Origin: an uncultured Collinsella sp.
GTDB taxonomy: Bacteria > Actinomycetota > Coriobacteriia > Coriobacteriales > Coriobacteriaceae
Assembly (NCBI GenBank): GCA_902493835.1
Contig: CABURG010000001.1
Coordinates: forward strand, 1-62,520
Length of the DNA stretch: 62,520 nucleotides
Direction: 5' to 3'
Positions 41,568-51,567 of this stretch are shown here, piece after piece (position 1 is the first letter of the stretch; every line of letters starts with the position of its first letter). Below the pieces are notes generated by a model. The model saw only the letters and a list, made by a program, of their open reading frames with translations. It was not told where the DNA came from and did not search any database. Made by a program: the position numbers and the translations under genes.

Positions 41568-42572
41568 CTAGCGTACATCGCGTACCGTATCGCCCTCGAC
41601 GAGCACGCCCGGAAACAGCACGTGCTCCACACCGGGTTCAACGCCCTCGGCGCCGGCAATCTTGTCAACCGCCCACATGCCGACGCGCTTGTTGTCAAAG
41701 CGCACCGTAGTCAGGCGACAATCGGGCACGATGTCGCCCAGACTGTCATCAACACCCACCACGCTCACATCCTCGGGCACGTGCTTTCCGCGCGACTCGA
41801 GCCCGCGAATGCAGCCATATGCCATGGCATCGTTGGAGGCATAGATGGCAGTACAGGTCGGATCATCCGCCAGAGCCTGGCCTGCGGCATATCCGCTCTG
41901 TGCCGTCCAGTCGCCGCGCACGAGCTGCGGGGGCTCAATGCCATGCGCGCGCAATGTCTCGCGCCAGCCTTCCTCGCGCCGCATGCCTGAAAGCGAGCGC
42001 TCGGGGCATGAGATAAAGTGCACAGTCTTGTGCCCCCGCCCCAGCAAGTACTCGACCACCTGGCGCGAACAATCGAACTGGTCGTTATCGACCGTTGAAC
42101 AGAGCGGGTGCTCCAACATCGTAACGAGCACCGTCTGCATACCGGGCAGCGGCTCGAAGGTTCCAAAGTCCGCCGGCATGCGGTTCATAATCACAACCAT
42201 GCCATCCACCGGCAGTGCGCTCATGCGCGACGATGCGCTCTCGAGGGTATACGGATGCCCGTCTACTTTAGTGAGGGTGATGGCATAGCCATGTTTGTCG
42301 GCCGCGGCGGCAAAGCCCTCCATACGGTCAAGGTTACCGGTACCGGTAATGTTGAACATGGCGACGCCGACGGTCTTAAACTTGCCACGGCGCAGCGATC
42401 GACCGGCAAAATTGGGGCGATACCCCAGCTCGCGCATGGCGGCACGCACGCGTTCCTTGGTCTCGGGGCGCACGCTGGGCGAATCGTGCACGGTGCGCGA
42501 GACCGTCTGCTCCGAGACGCCCGCGAGACGCGCCACATCCTTAACGGATACCGATTTTTTAACAGCGGCCAT
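41568..42572 (-). CDS. LacI-family repressor of the first beta-galactoside cassette
   Basis: The 334-residue protein has a helix-turn-helix VSVKDVARLAGVSEQTVSRT and the usual ligand domain ending SVVGVDDSLGDI. The recognition pair is Glu-Gln. It is divergent from the PTS EIICB gene at 42930, and three copies of TGTTAACGTTGCCATT lie in and around its start. One copy (42588-42603) lies 16 bases upstream of its start codon, suggesting autoregulation. Confidence 0.9.
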   Translation of the reverse strand: MAAVKKSVSVKDVARLAGVSEQTVSRTVHDSPSVRPETKERVRAAMRELGYRPNFAGRSLRRGKFKTVGVAMFNITGTGNLDRMEGFAAAADKHGYAITLTKVDGHPYTLESASSRMSALPVDGMVVIMNRMPADFGTFEPLPGMQTVLVTMLEHPLCSTVDNDQFDCSRQVVEYLLGRGHKTVHFISCPERSLSGMRREEGWRETLRAHGIEPPQLVRGDWTAQSGYAAGQALADDPTCTAIYASNDAMAYGCIRGLESRGKHVPEDVSVVGVDDSLGDIVPDCRLTTVRFDNKRVGMWAVDKIAGAEGVEPGVEHVLFPGVLVEGDTVRDVR

Positions 42573-42587
42573 AGGTCGATCTTTCTA

Positions 42588-42866
42588 TGTCAACGATGCC
42601 ATTGGTGGCACCTTGCGCAGTCATTTTTACCGCCTTCAAGTATATCCAACGCCTCCCCCACCATACGCTCACCACCCAAAACCTACCGTTCACCGACATT
42701 TTTGCTTCCCCGAACGGCTTTTGTCGCCCAAATGTTAACGTTGCCATTGTGCAAGCACAGAGCCACCGGGCGGCTCAAACGTTTACGCATAAGGAATCGA
42801 CGGTTCGCAGGCACAGGAACCACCGGTTCGCGTCTTTTTTTGTGTCTCAAAATGGCAACGTCAACA
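42588..42866. promoter_or_regulatory. Operators of the first cassette
   Basis: TGTCAACGATGCCATT (42588-42603), TGTTAACGTTGCCATT (42733-42748) and inverted AATGGCAACGTCAACA (42851-42866). ACCGTTCACCG lies at 42685-42695. Confidence 0.7.
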
Positions 42867-42929
42867 TTTTGGCAACCGAACGTCAAAAGCTACCATCGTT
42901 GCTAACCCACCGACTCTTAGGAGCATTGC

Positions 42930-44708
42930 ATGGAGCAACTCATCGCCATCATCGAAAAGGGCCAGCCCTTTTTCAACGCGATCGCCCGCAACAAGTACCT
43001 CAAGGCGATCCGCGACGGCTTTATCTCCGTCATCCCCATCATCATCTTCTCGTCCATCTTCTGCCTGGTAGCCTCGGTCCCCAACATCTGGGGTTTCTAC
43101 TGGCCCGATGACATCAACAACGCCCTGTGGAAGTGCTACAACTACTCCATGGGCATCCTGGCCATCGCCTGCGCCGCCACCACGGCCAAGCACTTCGCCG
43201 ACGCTCAGAACCGCGATCTGCCCAAGAACAACCAGATCAACTTCATCTCGTGCATGTGCGCGGCCATCATCGGCTTTCTGCTCCTTTCGAGCGACACCAT
43301 CGCCACGGACGCTGCCAGTGGTTTCAACACCACCTACCTTGGTTCCAAGGGCCTGCTGACCGCTTTCATCGCTGCGTTTGTGACCGGCATCATCTACAAG
43401 TTCTTCATTAAGCGCAACATCACCGTCAAGATGCCCGAGCAGGTTCCGCCCAACATCTCGCAGACCTTTAAGGACATCATCCCCTTCTCCGTCTGCATCA
43501 CCGTCTTTTGGGTTTTTGACATCGTCTTCCGCGCTGCTTTTGGCTTCTGCTTTGCCCAAGGTGTCATCCAGGTGTTCCAGCCCCTGTTCACCGCTGCCGA
43601 TGGCTACATCGGCCTCGCTGTGATCTACGGCGCCATGAGCCTCTTCTGGTTCGTGGGCGTCCACGGCCCCTCGATCGTCGAGCCCGCCATCGCCGCCGCT
43701 CTCGTTGCCAACATGACCGACAACCTGGCTGCGTTCCAGGCCGGCCAGCACGCTTCCGCTGTCCTGACCCAGGGTGCCCAGTACTTCGTCGTCTGCATGG
43801 GCGGCACCGGCGCCACGCTCGTCCTGGTCTTTATGTTCTGCTTCCTGGCCAAGTCCCAGGAGATGCGCGCCGTCGGTAAGGCAGCTATCGTCCCCGTGTG
43901 CTTTGCCGTCAACGAGCCGCTGCTGTTCGCCGCGCCCATCGTGCTCAACCCCGTCTTCTTTGTCCCGTTTGTCTTTGCCCCGATCGCCAACATCTGGATC
44001 CTCAAGATCTTTATCGACTTCTTGGGCATGAACGGCTTTATGTACACCCTGCCCTGGACCGTCCCCGGCCCCATCGGCACCATCATGGGCCTGGGCTTCC
44101 AGCCGCTCGCCTTTGTGATGCTCGCCCTTATCCTGGTCGTCGACTTCGTTCTGTACTATCCGTTCTTCCGTGCCTATGACGCCCAGAAGTGCGCCGAGGA
44201 GGCCGAGATCTCCCAGGAGGAGCTCGCCGCCAAGAACGCCGAGAAGGCCGCCAAGCTCAACGACGCCTTCCAGGGCAAGGCCGATGCCAAGAGCGTTGCC
44301 GCCGGTGCTGCTGCCGAGGCCGTGAAGTCCGACGTCGCTCCCGCCGCTCCCGCCGCGGTCGCCACTGAGGCAACGACCGCCAGTGACCTCAACGGCAAGC
44401 GCGTGCTCGTGCTCTGCCAGGGTGGCGGAACCTCAGGCCTGCTCGCCAACGCGCTGGCCAAGGCCGCCAAGGAGCGCGGCATCAATCTTGAGACCGCTGC
44501 CGAGGCCTATGGCAACCACGTTGACATGCTCCCCGACTTTGACCTGGTCGTCCTGGCCCCGCAGGCCGCAAGCTACCTGGCCGACCTGCAGAAGGACTGC
44601 GAGCGCGTGGGCAACAAATGCGTCGCCTGCCGCGGTAAGCAGTACATCGAGCTCTCCCAGAACGGCGACAAGTCTCTCGCCTTCGTAAGCGAGCAACTCT
44701 CGAAGTAA
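42930..44708 (+). CDS. lacE: PTS lactose-family EIICB (LacE-type)
   Basis: This 592-residue protein has a membrane EIIC domain (about residues 1-425, some 10 helices), an Ala/Glu-rich linker and a C-terminal EIIB domain. EIIC has GVHGPSIVEPAI and NEPLLFAAPIVLNP. EIIB carries the phosphorylated Cys496 in VLVLCQGGGTSGLLANALAK. It takes up and phosphorylates lactose or a related beta-galactoside. ATG 42930 follows AGGAGC. The 6-phospho-beta-glycosidase gene follows 66 bases downstream. Confidence 0.93.
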   Translation: MEQLIAIIEKGQPFFNAIARNKYLKAIRDGFISVIPIIIFSSIFCLVASVPNIWGFYWPDDINNALWKCYNYSMGILAIACAATTAKHFADAQNRDLPKNNQINFISCMCAAIIGFLLLSSDTIATDAASGFNTTYLGSKGLLTAFIAAFVTGIIYKFFIKRNITVKMPEQVPPNISQTFKDIIPFSVCITVFWVFDIVFRAAFGFCFAQGVIQVFQPLFTAADGYIGLAVIYGAMSLFWFVGVHGPSIVEPAIAAALVANMTDNLAAFQAGQHASAVLTQGAQYFVVCMGGTGATLVLVFMFCFLAKSQEMRAVGKAAIVPVCFAVNEPLLFAAPIVLNPVFFVPFVFAPIANIWILKIFIDFLGMNGFMYTLPWTVPGPIGTIMGLGFQPLAFVMLALILVVDFVLYYPFFRAYDAQKCAEEAEISQEELAAKNAEKAAKLNDAFQGKADAKSVAAGAAAEAVKSDVAPAAPAAVATEATTASDLNGKRVLVLCQGGGTSGLLANALAKAAKERGINLETAAEAYGNHVDMLPDFDLVVLAPQAASYLADLQKDCERVGNKCVACRGKQYIELSQNGDKSLAFVSEQLSK

Positions 44709-44718
44709 GTAACGCTCA

Positions 44719-44750
44719 GGGCCAGCCGACCATCCAAGACCGGCTGGCCC
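44719..44750 (+). terminator. Intercistronic hairpin between lacE and the GH1 gene
   Basis: GGGCCAGCCG pairs with CGGCTGGCCC, followed by TTCGATTT. It may be a weak terminator or a stabilising hairpin that sets the ratio of the two products. Confidence 0.6.
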
Positions 44751-44774
44751 TTCGATTTAGACGATTGGATCATC

Positions 44775-46214
44775 ATGTCCGTTAACCCCGCTAGCGTCAC
44801 CAACCCGCCCGCGCAGTTTCCCGAGGACTTTGTCTTTGGCGGCGCCACTGCTGCCTACCAGGTAGAGGGCGAGACCCGCACCCACGGTAAGGGCAAGGTT
44901 GCCTGGGACGACTTCTTGGAGGCCCAGGGGCGCTTTTCCCCCGATCCCGCTTCGGACTTCTACAACCAGTACCCCGTCGATCTGGAGCTGTGCGAGGAGT
45001 TTGGCATCAACGGCATCCGTCTCTCCATTGCCTGGAGCCGCATCTTTCCCAACGGGACCGGCGAGATCAACCCCGAGGGTGTGCAGTTCTACCACGACCT
45101 CTTCGCCGAGTGCCACAAGCACCACGTTGAGCCGTTTGTCACGCTGCATCACTTCGACACGCCGCTCCCCCTCTTTGAGAAGGGCGATTTCCTCAACCGC
45201 GAGACCATCGATGCCTTTGTGGACTTTGCCACTTTCTGCTTTAAGGAGTACGCCGACCAGGTGACCTACTGGTTCACCTTTAACGAGATCTGGGCCGATG
45301 CCTCCAACACCTACATCGAGGGCACCTTCCCCGGCGGCGTCAAGGCGCATCTTGCCGAGGCCTTCCAGTGCGAGCACAACATGATGCTCGCCCACGCCAA
45401 GGCAGTACTGGCCTTCCACAACGGCGGTTTTAAGGGCAAGATTGGCGTCATTCAGTCGCTGGAGTTCAAGTATCCGCTCAACGAGAACGACCCTGCCGAC
45501 ATCAAGGCCGCCAACAACGAGCACGTGCTGCAAAACCAGTTCTTGCTCGACGCCACCTTCCGCGGCGAGTATGCCCCCGACACCCTCGAGTGCGCCAACC
45601 GCCTGGCTGCCGTCTCGGGCGGCACCATCGAGATCCTAGACGAGGATCTGGAAATCATGCGCGAGGCCGCGCTCTACAACGACTACCTGGGCGTTAACAA
45701 CTACCAGTGCCGCTTCTTGAAGGCTTACGACGGCGAGAACGACCTGCACCACAACGGTACGGGCAAGAAGGGCACTGGCCGTTGGCGCGTCAAGGGTATT
45801 GGCGAGCATGTGAACAAGCCTGGCATCCCCACCACCGACTGGGACTGGATCATCTATCCCGAGGGTTTGTTCGACCTGCTCGTCTACATTAAGCAGCGCT
45901 ACCCCAACTACAAGCAGATCTTCATCACCGAGAACGGCATGGGCTACAAGGACCCCTACAAGGACGGTTTTGTGGACGACCAGCCGCGCATCGACTACAT
46001 CGAGCAGCACCTGCGCTGGTTGCTTAAGGCCATGGAGGTGGGCGTCAACGTGGGCGGCTACTTCCTGTGGAGCCTGCAGGATCAGTTCTCCTGGACCAAT
46101 GGCTACAACAAGCGTTACGGCTTCTTCTACGTTGACTTTGAAACCCAGAAACGCACGCCCAAGGCAAGCGCATACTGGTATAAGCACGTAGCGCAGACCC
46201 GTCGTCTGGACTAG
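44775..46214 (+). CDS. lacG: 6-phospho-beta-galactosidase (GH1)
   Basis: This 479-residue GH1 enzyme cleaves 6-phosphorylated beta-galactosides or glucosides in the cytoplasm. The acid/base is Glu171 in WFTFNEIWAD and the nucleophile Glu386 in IFITENGMGYKD. Segments FGGATAAYQVEGETRTHGKG and NGTGKKGTGRWRVKG match LacG of lactic bacteria more than general beta-glucosidases. The gene follows lacE in one unit. Phospho-galactoside over phospho-glucoside is likely from the lac context but not proven. Confidence 0.9.
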   Translation: MSVNPASVTNPPAQFPEDFVFGGATAAYQVEGETRTHGKGKVAWDDFLEAQGRFSPDPASDFYNQYPVDLELCEEFGINGIRLSIAWSRIFPNGTGEINPEGVQFYHDLFAECHKHHVEPFVTLHHFDTPLPLFEKGDFLNRETIDAFVDFATFCFKEYADQVTYWFTFNEIWADASNTYIEGTFPGGVKAHLAEAFQCEHNMMLAHAKAVLAFHNGGFKGKIGVIQSLEFKYPLNENDPADIKAANNEHVLQNQFLLDATFRGEYAPDTLECANRLAAVSGGTIEILDEDLEIMREAALYNDYLGVNNYQCRFLKAYDGENDLHHNGTGKKGTGRWRVKGIGEHVNKPGIPTTDWDWIIYPEGLFDLLVYIKQRYPNYKQIFITENGMGYKDPYKDGFVDDQPRIDYIEQHLRWLLKAMEVGVNVGGYFLWSLQDQFSWTNGYNKRYGFFYVDFETQKRTPKASAYWYKHVAQTRRLD

Positions 46215-46259
46215 CGGCTGGCGGGGTCGCCTGCCCACATAACCTGTCCCCATTTCTCA

Positions 46260-46301
46260 GCCGGGGGCGGCACGTCACACGGCGCGCCGCCCCCGGCCTT
46301 T
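46260..46301 (+). terminator. Terminator of the first cassette
   Basis: GCCGGGGGCGG and CCGCCCCCGGC pair over 11 bp, followed by CTTTTT. Confidence 0.88.
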
Positions 46302-46320
46302 TTGTGCAGGTCGGAAGCCG

Positions 46321-46467
46321 TTTGTCTCGATCTGTAACATCTAGCCGAGTATTTCGGCCCCAGCTGTTACAAATTGAGATGAACAGGATTGCTCTTTCCG
46401 AAGAATCTAAATCTGTAACACGTAGCCCGCTTTTGACCGTCTACCTGTTACAGATCGAGACAAACGG
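46321..46467. repeat. Palindromic repeat C, cluster 1 (two units)
   Basis: Unit 1 is 46321-46384 and unit 2 is 46404-46467. Each unit has arms TCTCGATCTGTAACA and TGTTACAGATCGAGA (variants) around a 25-base centre with TAG...TTTT...CTA. They lie between the convergent GH1 and LacI genes. Confidence 0.85.
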
Positions 46468-46475
46468 AGTAGGAC

Positions 46476-47504
46476 CTAACCCCGTATGTCCCTAACAGTC
46501 GAGCGTTCGACCAGCGTACTCGGCACATGAATCGCCTCGATAGACGAGCTCTCTCCAATCGCCGCCTCAAACGCAAGCTTACCGACACCGCGCAAATCAA
46601 ATCGCAGCGTCGTCAGCCGATTGTGAGGAACAAGTCCCTCGAGTGCGTCGTCGATACCAACCACGCTCACGTCGTCGGGCACGGACAGGCCCGCGTTCTC
46701 GAGCGCGGCGATAACACCCAGCGCCATCTGGTCATTTGCCGCAAGCACGGCAGTCGGCGCCTGCGACCCGCCGGCAAGCACCTCGGCGGCAATCCGCTCG
46801 CCCATGGCGTACCCACTGTCCGCACTCCAATCGCCACGCAGTATCGGAGCGGCATCGACATGAGCACGACCCAGCGTATCGCGCCAACCGGCCTCACGAA
46901 AACGCGAGGAAATCGAGCTTTCCGGACCCGCCACAAACCGCATATTCGAGTGACCATGTTCCAGCAGATAATTGGTCAACAGCTCGCACGAACCATACTG
47001 GTCGGAGTCGATCGTCGTGCAGCGCGGATGCGCATACATGGACAGGATGACCGTTCGCACTCCCGGCTGGGGAACAAACTCCTCGAAATCGGGAGCCATG
47101 CGGTTCATGTTGAGAATCATGCCGTCGACGGGTCGCTCGACCATGCGGCGCGAGGCATCGGCAAGTGTATAGGGCTTGTCGCCGCCCATCTCGATCATAG
47201 TGACGGCAAAATCGTGCTCGCGCGCCGCTTGCATGATACCCTCGAGCGTCGCCAGGTTACCGACACGTGTGATGTTGTACATGCACAGGCCAATAGAACG
47301 ATACGATCCGCCGCGCAACGCCGCTCCAGCAAAATTGGGACGAAAGCCCAGCTCTTCCATGGCGGCCAGCACACGCTTGCGCGTCTTTTCCGTCACGTTG
47401 GGCATACCGTTGACCACGCGAGACACAGTCTGGCGGCTCACGCCAGCGAGCGCCGCAACCTCTGCCGCGCTCGCCGAACGACCATTCCTTGTCTGCTGAG
47501 CCAT
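46476..47504 (-). CDS. LacI-family repressor of the second cassette
   Basis: This 342-residue protein has a helix-turn-helix ASAAEVAALAGVSRQTVSRV with recognition pair Arg-Gln, hinge NFAGAAL and a ligand domain ending SVVGIDDALEGL. ATG 47504 follows GTGGAAGGC; the frame extends to 47561. It is divergent from the GH1-PTS pair at 47855-51234, and three copies of TGTTAACGTGCTCATT-type sites lie between. Confidence 0.9.
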   Translation of the reverse strand: MAQQTRNGRSASAAEVAALAGVSRQTVSRVVNGMPNVTEKTRKRVLAAMEELGFRPNFAGAALRGGSYRSIGLCMYNITRVGNLATLEGIMQAAREHDFAVTMIEMGGDKPYTLADASRRMVERPVDGMILNMNRMAPDFEEFVPQPGVRTVILSMYAHPRCTTIDSDQYGSCELLTNYLLEHGHSNMRFVAGPESSISSRFREAGWRDTLGRAHVDAAPILRGDWSADSGYAMGERIAAEVLAGGSQAPTAVLAANDQMALGVIAALENAGLSVPDDVSVVGIDDALEGLVPHNRLTTLRFDLRGVGKLAFEAAIGESSSIEAIHVPSTLVERSTVRDIRG

Positions 47505-47565
47505 GCCTTCCACGCTAACCTGCTTCCCAACTATTCCCCGCGCCCATGGCGCATCGTACATACAT

Positions 47566-47735
47566 TGATAACGTGCTCATGATACCCGAGCCATATACCA
47601 CAACATGAAAACTTCTGTCAATCAAAACCGCTTACCGAACAAATACAACCGTTCGCGGCTGTTTGAAGTTGTTTTGTTTCTATACATCCCAGCAGGATGT
47701 TAACGTGCTCATTGTCAAATGTTCACGTGCTCATT
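47566..47735. promoter_or_regulatory. Operators of the second cassette
   Basis: TGATAACGTGCTCAT (47566-47580), TGTTAACGTGCTCATT (47698-47713) and TGTTCACGTGCTCATT (47720-47735). ACCGTTCGCGG lies at 47648-47658. Confidence 0.7.
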
Positions 47736-47854
47736 TTGGTTCTAATCATTTTAAGATAGTGTTTATCGGGCTTTTTCACCGCTGAACGCTAACCAGGGAG
47801 CCTCCTGAGCGCAAACGCACAATATCGAACAGTGAGACGAGAGGGTGTATACAT

Positions 47855-49297
47855 ATGTCTTTGCTAAACCGCGTACAGCAGCTGCCGAAGGGCTTTGTTT
47901 GGGGCGCCGCAACCGCCGCGTACCAAACGGAAGGTTCCACGAAGGTGGCAGGCAAGGGTAAGACCATGTGGGACGATTACCTTGTCGCCCAGGGTCGCTT
48001 TTTGCCCGACCCGGCCAGTGATTTCTACAACCGCTACGAGGAGGATATCCGCCTTTCTGCCGAGCATGGACTCAACGCCATCCGTGTGTCCATCGCCTGG
48101 ACCCGCATCTTCCCCAACGGCGACGATGCCGAGCCCCTCGCCGAGGGCGTTAAGCACTACCACGAGCTGTTCGCCTGCTGCAAAAAGTATGGCGTCGAGC
48201 CCTATGTGTCCCTGCATCACTTTGACTCCCCCGCCGCCCTGTTCAACCAGGGCGACTGGCTCAACCGCAAGACCGTCGACGCCTATGTGCGCTATGCCGA
48301 GTTCTGCTTCCGCGAGTTCCGCGAGGTCAAGAATTGGTTCACCATCAACGAGCTCATCAGCCTCTCGCACTCCCAATACATCCAAGGCAACTTCCCGCCC
48401 AACCATCACTTTGATGTGACGAGCGGCATCCAGAGCCAGCACAACGAGCTCGTTGCCCACGCCCGCGCCGTCAACCTGTATAAGGATCTTGACGAGACCG
48501 AGCACCTGGGCGGACGCATTGGCATGGTCAACGTCCTGACGCCGGCATATCCTGCCACCGACTCGCCCGCCGACCAGCACGCCGCCGACCTGTACAACGC
48601 CTTCTACACCGACTTCATCATGGACGGCGCCTTCCTGGGCCACTACTCCGCGCGCACCCTCTCACTCATCAACGAGATTCTGCGTGCCAACAACGCCACA
48701 CTTACGGTTGAGGACAGCGACATGGAGGAGCTCGCCAAGGCGGCGCCCCGCAACGATATGTTCGGCCTCAACTACTATCAGTCGGCGTTTATCGCCGCCT
48801 ACGATGGCGAGTCCACCAACAGCTTTAACGGCACCGGAGACAAGGGCACCTCGTGCTTTAAGTTTAAGGGCGTCGGGCAGCAGGTCGATATGCCGGGTAT
48901 CCCCACCACCGACTGGGATTGGCTCATCTACCCGCAAGGCCTCTACGACACGCTCAAGCGCATCAGCGCCACCTATCCCAACCTCCCCGTCATCTATATC
49001 ACCGAAAACGGCCTGGGCCACAAGGACCCCGAGCCCGACGCAAACGGCATCGTCGCCGATCCCGAGCGCATCGACTTTGTCGACCAGCACATGGAGAAGG
49101 TGCTCCAGGCGCGCGCCGAGGGCGTCGACGTCCAGGGCTACTTTATCTGGAGCCTGCAGGACCAGTTCTCGTGGGCCAATGGCTATAACAAGCGCTACGG
49201 CCTGTTCTACATCGACTTCGACACGCAAAAACGCTACATCAAGCAGTCGGCACTCTGGTACAAGGAGCTCGCCGACACCATGGCGGACGCGCAGTAG
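47855..49297 (+). CDS. 6-phospho-beta-glycosidase (GH1), second cassette
   Basis: This 480-residue GH1 enzyme has the acid/base Glu166 in WFTINELISL and nucleophile Glu384 in YITENGLGHKD. It shares WGAATAAYQTEGS and the WSLQDQFSWANGYNKRYGLF end region with the other two. Here the GH1 gene comes before the PTS gene, the reverse of cassettes 1 and 3. ATG 47855 has GAGAGGG upstream. Its divergence from the other two suggests a different phospho-glycoside. Confidence 0.88.
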   Translation: MSLLNRVQQLPKGFVWGAATAAYQTEGSTKVAGKGKTMWDDYLVAQGRFLPDPASDFYNRYEEDIRLSAEHGLNAIRVSIAWTRIFPNGDDAEPLAEGVKHYHELFACCKKYGVEPYVSLHHFDSPAALFNQGDWLNRKTVDAYVRYAEFCFREFREVKNWFTINELISLSHSQYIQGNFPPNHHFDVTSGIQSQHNELVAHARAVNLYKDLDETEHLGGRIGMVNVLTPAYPATDSPADQHAADLYNAFYTDFIMDGAFLGHYSARTLSLINEILRANNATLTVEDSDMEELAKAAPRNDMFGLNYYQSAFIAAYDGESTNSFNGTGDKGTSCFKFKGVGQQVDMPGIPTTDWDWLIYPQGLYDTLKRISATYPNLPVIYITENGLGHKDPEPDANGIVADPERIDFVDQHMEKVLQARAEGVDVQGYFIWSLQDQFSWANGYNKRYGLFYIDFDTQKRYIKQSALWYKELADTMADAQ

Positions 49298-49318
49298 CGC
49301 ATCGCCTCGCTTTCTCCC

Positions 49319-49365
49319 GAGAGGGGAGCGGCCCTATGCGATACAAACCCAGCCGCTCCCCTCTC
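49319..49365 (+). terminator. Hairpin between GH1 and PTS genes of cassette 2
   Basis: GAGAGGGGAGCGGC pairs with its exact complement over 14 bp around a 19-base loop. There is no U run, so it may be a processing or stability hairpin. Confidence 0.6.
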
Positions 49366-49473
49366 TCCCCCTGGGACCGACCCCGCCTGCACCCGGGCTT
49401 TTAGCAAGCGGGAGACCATATAGGTTTTCAATGTCCATGCCATTAAGATTTCATGCAAAGAGGAGCGTGAACT

Positions 49474-51234
49474 ATGGAATCGATCGTTAAGTTCTTGGAG
49501 AAAGGTCAGCCGTACTTCGACAAGGTCTCTAAGAACATCTACCTTCAGGCCATTAAAGACGGCTTTTTGGCAGCAATGCCCATCATCCTGTCTTCTTCTG
49601 TCTTCCTGCTTATTTCAACCCTGCCGGGCGTTGTCGCCACGGTCGGCGGCTTTACGCTGCCCGACTGGTGGAACGTCGACGTCGTGAACTTCTGCAACAA
49701 GGTTTACAACTTCACGATGGGCGTCGTGGGCATCATGGTCGCCGGCACCACCGCAAGCGCGCTGACCGGCTCCAAGAACCGCCGCATGCCTGCCGGCAAG
49801 GCCATCAACGCCACGAGCACCATGGTCGCCGCCATGTGCGCTATGCTCATCTTGGCCGTTACCCAGACGAGTGCCAAGATCGACGGCGCCGATGTCTCGG
49901 TGTTCTTTACCGACAACATGGGCACCAAGGGCCTGCTGAGCTCCTTTGTCGCCGCATTTGCCACGGTCAACATCTATGCCTTCTGCATTAAGCGAGACAT
50001 CACCATCAAGCTGCCCAAAGAAGTCCCCGGCGCCATCGCCCAGAACTTCCGCGACATCTTCGCCTTCAGCTTCTCCATCCTGTTTGTCGCCGTCATCGAC
50101 GTTATCTGCCGCACCTGCTTGGCCGTCCCGTTTGCCAACGTCATCTCCACGCTGGTGAGCCCGCTGTTCGCCGCTGCCGATTCCTACGCCGGCCTCGCCC
50201 TCATCTGGTTCATGATCCCGCTGTTCTGGTTCATGGGCATCCACGGCCCCTCGGTCGTTAAGCCTGCCCTCAACGCCGCGCTGTTTGGCAACATCACTAC
50301 CAACCTCGCCACGCTGCAGGCCGGCGGTCACCCCGCCCTCGCCCTGACCGAGAACTTCGGTAACTACATCGGCGAACTCGGCGGCACCGGCGCCACGTTC
50401 ATTGTCCCGATCATCTTCCTGCTCTTTATGCGCTCCAAGCAGCTCAAGGCCGTCGGCAAAGCCTCTGTCGTACCCGTGATGTTCGCCGTCAACGAGCCGC
50501 TGCTGTTCGCCGCGCCCATCATCCTCAACCCGTACTTCCTGATCCCGTTCCTGTTTGCCCCCGTGGCCAACGTCCTCATTGGTAAGTTCTTCATCGACTT
50601 TTTGGGCATGAACGGCTTTATCTATGCCATGCCGTGGGCACTCCCCGGACCGATCGGCACCTTCATCGACACCAACTTCCAGCCGATCTCTCTGGTCCTG
50701 GTTGTCGTCCTGCTGGTCGTTGACTTCTTGATCTACTACCCGTTCTGCAAGGCCTACGACAACGTCCTGTGCAAGCAGGAGGCCGAAACCCTGGCCGAAG
50801 AAGAGGCCGAGGAGACCAAGGCCGTCAAGACCGCTGCCGCCCCCGCCGTTGAGGCTCCCGTTGTCGAGACCGCTTCTGCCACTGAGGCCTCCGCAGCTCC
50901 GTCCGCCCTTAAGGGCAAGGACCTGAGGGTTCTGGTTCTGTGCGCTGGCGCCGGCACCTCTGCACTGCTCGCCAACGCGCTTAAGGAAGGCGCCGACGAG
51001 CTGGGCATCGACATTACCGCCAACGCCGGTGCCTACGGCAGCCACTACGCCATCATGGACCAGTACAACGTCATCGTCCTGGCTCCGCAGGTTCGCACCT
51101 ATTACAACGAGATGAAGGCCGACACCGACCGCCTGGGCATCACGCTGCTGTCGCCCAAGGGCAAACAGTACATCGACCTCACTAAGGATCCCAAGGGTGC
51201 CGTCGCCTGGATCGAGGAAAACCTCGAGGCATAA
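49474..51234 (+). CDS. PTS lactose/cellobiose-family EIICB, second cassette
   Basis: This 586-residue protein has an EIIC domain (about 1-430) with GIHGPSVVKPALNAALFGN and NEPLLFAAPIILNPY, a linker rich in Glu/Ala, and EIIB with Cys490 in VLVLCAGAGTSALLANALKE. The EIIB signature is GAGTS, not GGGTS as in LacE, and the same form appears in cassettes 3 and 4. ATG 49474 follows AGAGGAGC. Substrate: a beta-glycoside matching the GH1 enzyme upstream. Confidence 0.92.
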   Translation: MESIVKFLEKGQPYFDKVSKNIYLQAIKDGFLAAMPIILSSSVFLLISTLPGVVATVGGFTLPDWWNVDVVNFCNKVYNFTMGVVGIMVAGTTASALTGSKNRRMPAGKAINATSTMVAAMCAMLILAVTQTSAKIDGADVSVFFTDNMGTKGLLSSFVAAFATVNIYAFCIKRDITIKLPKEVPGAIAQNFRDIFAFSFSILFVAVIDVICRTCLAVPFANVISTLVSPLFAAADSYAGLALIWFMIPLFWFMGIHGPSVVKPALNAALFGNITTNLATLQAGGHPALALTENFGNYIGELGGTGATFIVPIIFLLFMRSKQLKAVGKASVVPVMFAVNEPLLFAAPIILNPYFLIPFLFAPVANVLIGKFFIDFLGMNGFIYAMPWALPGPIGTFIDTNFQPISLVLVVVLLVVDFLIYYPFCKAYDNVLCKQEAETLAEEEAEETKAVKTAAAPAVEAPVVETASATEASAAPSALKGKDLRVLVLCAGAGTSALLANALKEGADELGIDITANAGAYGSHYAIMDQYNVIVLAPQVRTYYNEMKADTDRLGITLLSPKGKQYIDLTKDPKGAVAWIEENLEA

Positions 51235-51267
51235 GACGCTGACACCACCTGCCGCTCGCAGACAATA

Positions 51268-51308
51268 AATGGCCCGTGCATCGATGTGTGATGCGCGGGC
51301 CATTTTGT
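51268..51308 (+). terminator. Terminator of the second cassette
   Basis: AATGGCCCGTGCATC pairs with GATGCGCGGGCCATT (one wobble) and is followed by TTGTTT. Confidence 0.8.
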
Positions 51309-51329
51309 TTAGACCGCACCCGTCCTCCT

Positions 51330-51554
51330 GTTCACCTCGATCCGTAACATCTAGCCGAGTTTTTTGGTCCTAGCTGTTACAGATCGAGGTGAACGCACAG
51401 GCCAAGCCGAAAATCTCAATCTGTAACATGTAGACCGCTTTTGACCGCTTAGATGTTACAGATCGAGACAAACGGAATAAGCCGAGCCGAAAGATCTCAA
51501 TCTGTAACATCTAGCAGGGATTTTCGGTCCTAACTGTTACAGATTGAGATGAAC
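51330..51554. repeat. Palindromic repeat C, cluster 2 (three units)
   Basis: Units at 51330-51393, 51412-51474 and 51493-51554. The first unit's outer arms changed together (TTCACCTCGATCCG... and CAGATCGAGGTGAA), keeping the pairing. Between convergent PTS and LacI genes. Confidence 0.85.
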
Positions 51555-51567
51555 AGGCCGAGCACGT

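Noticed and set aside
51330..51554. CRISPR array
   Set aside because: Units are palindromic, differ from one another, number only two or three, and lack uniform repeats with unique spacers; no cas genes.
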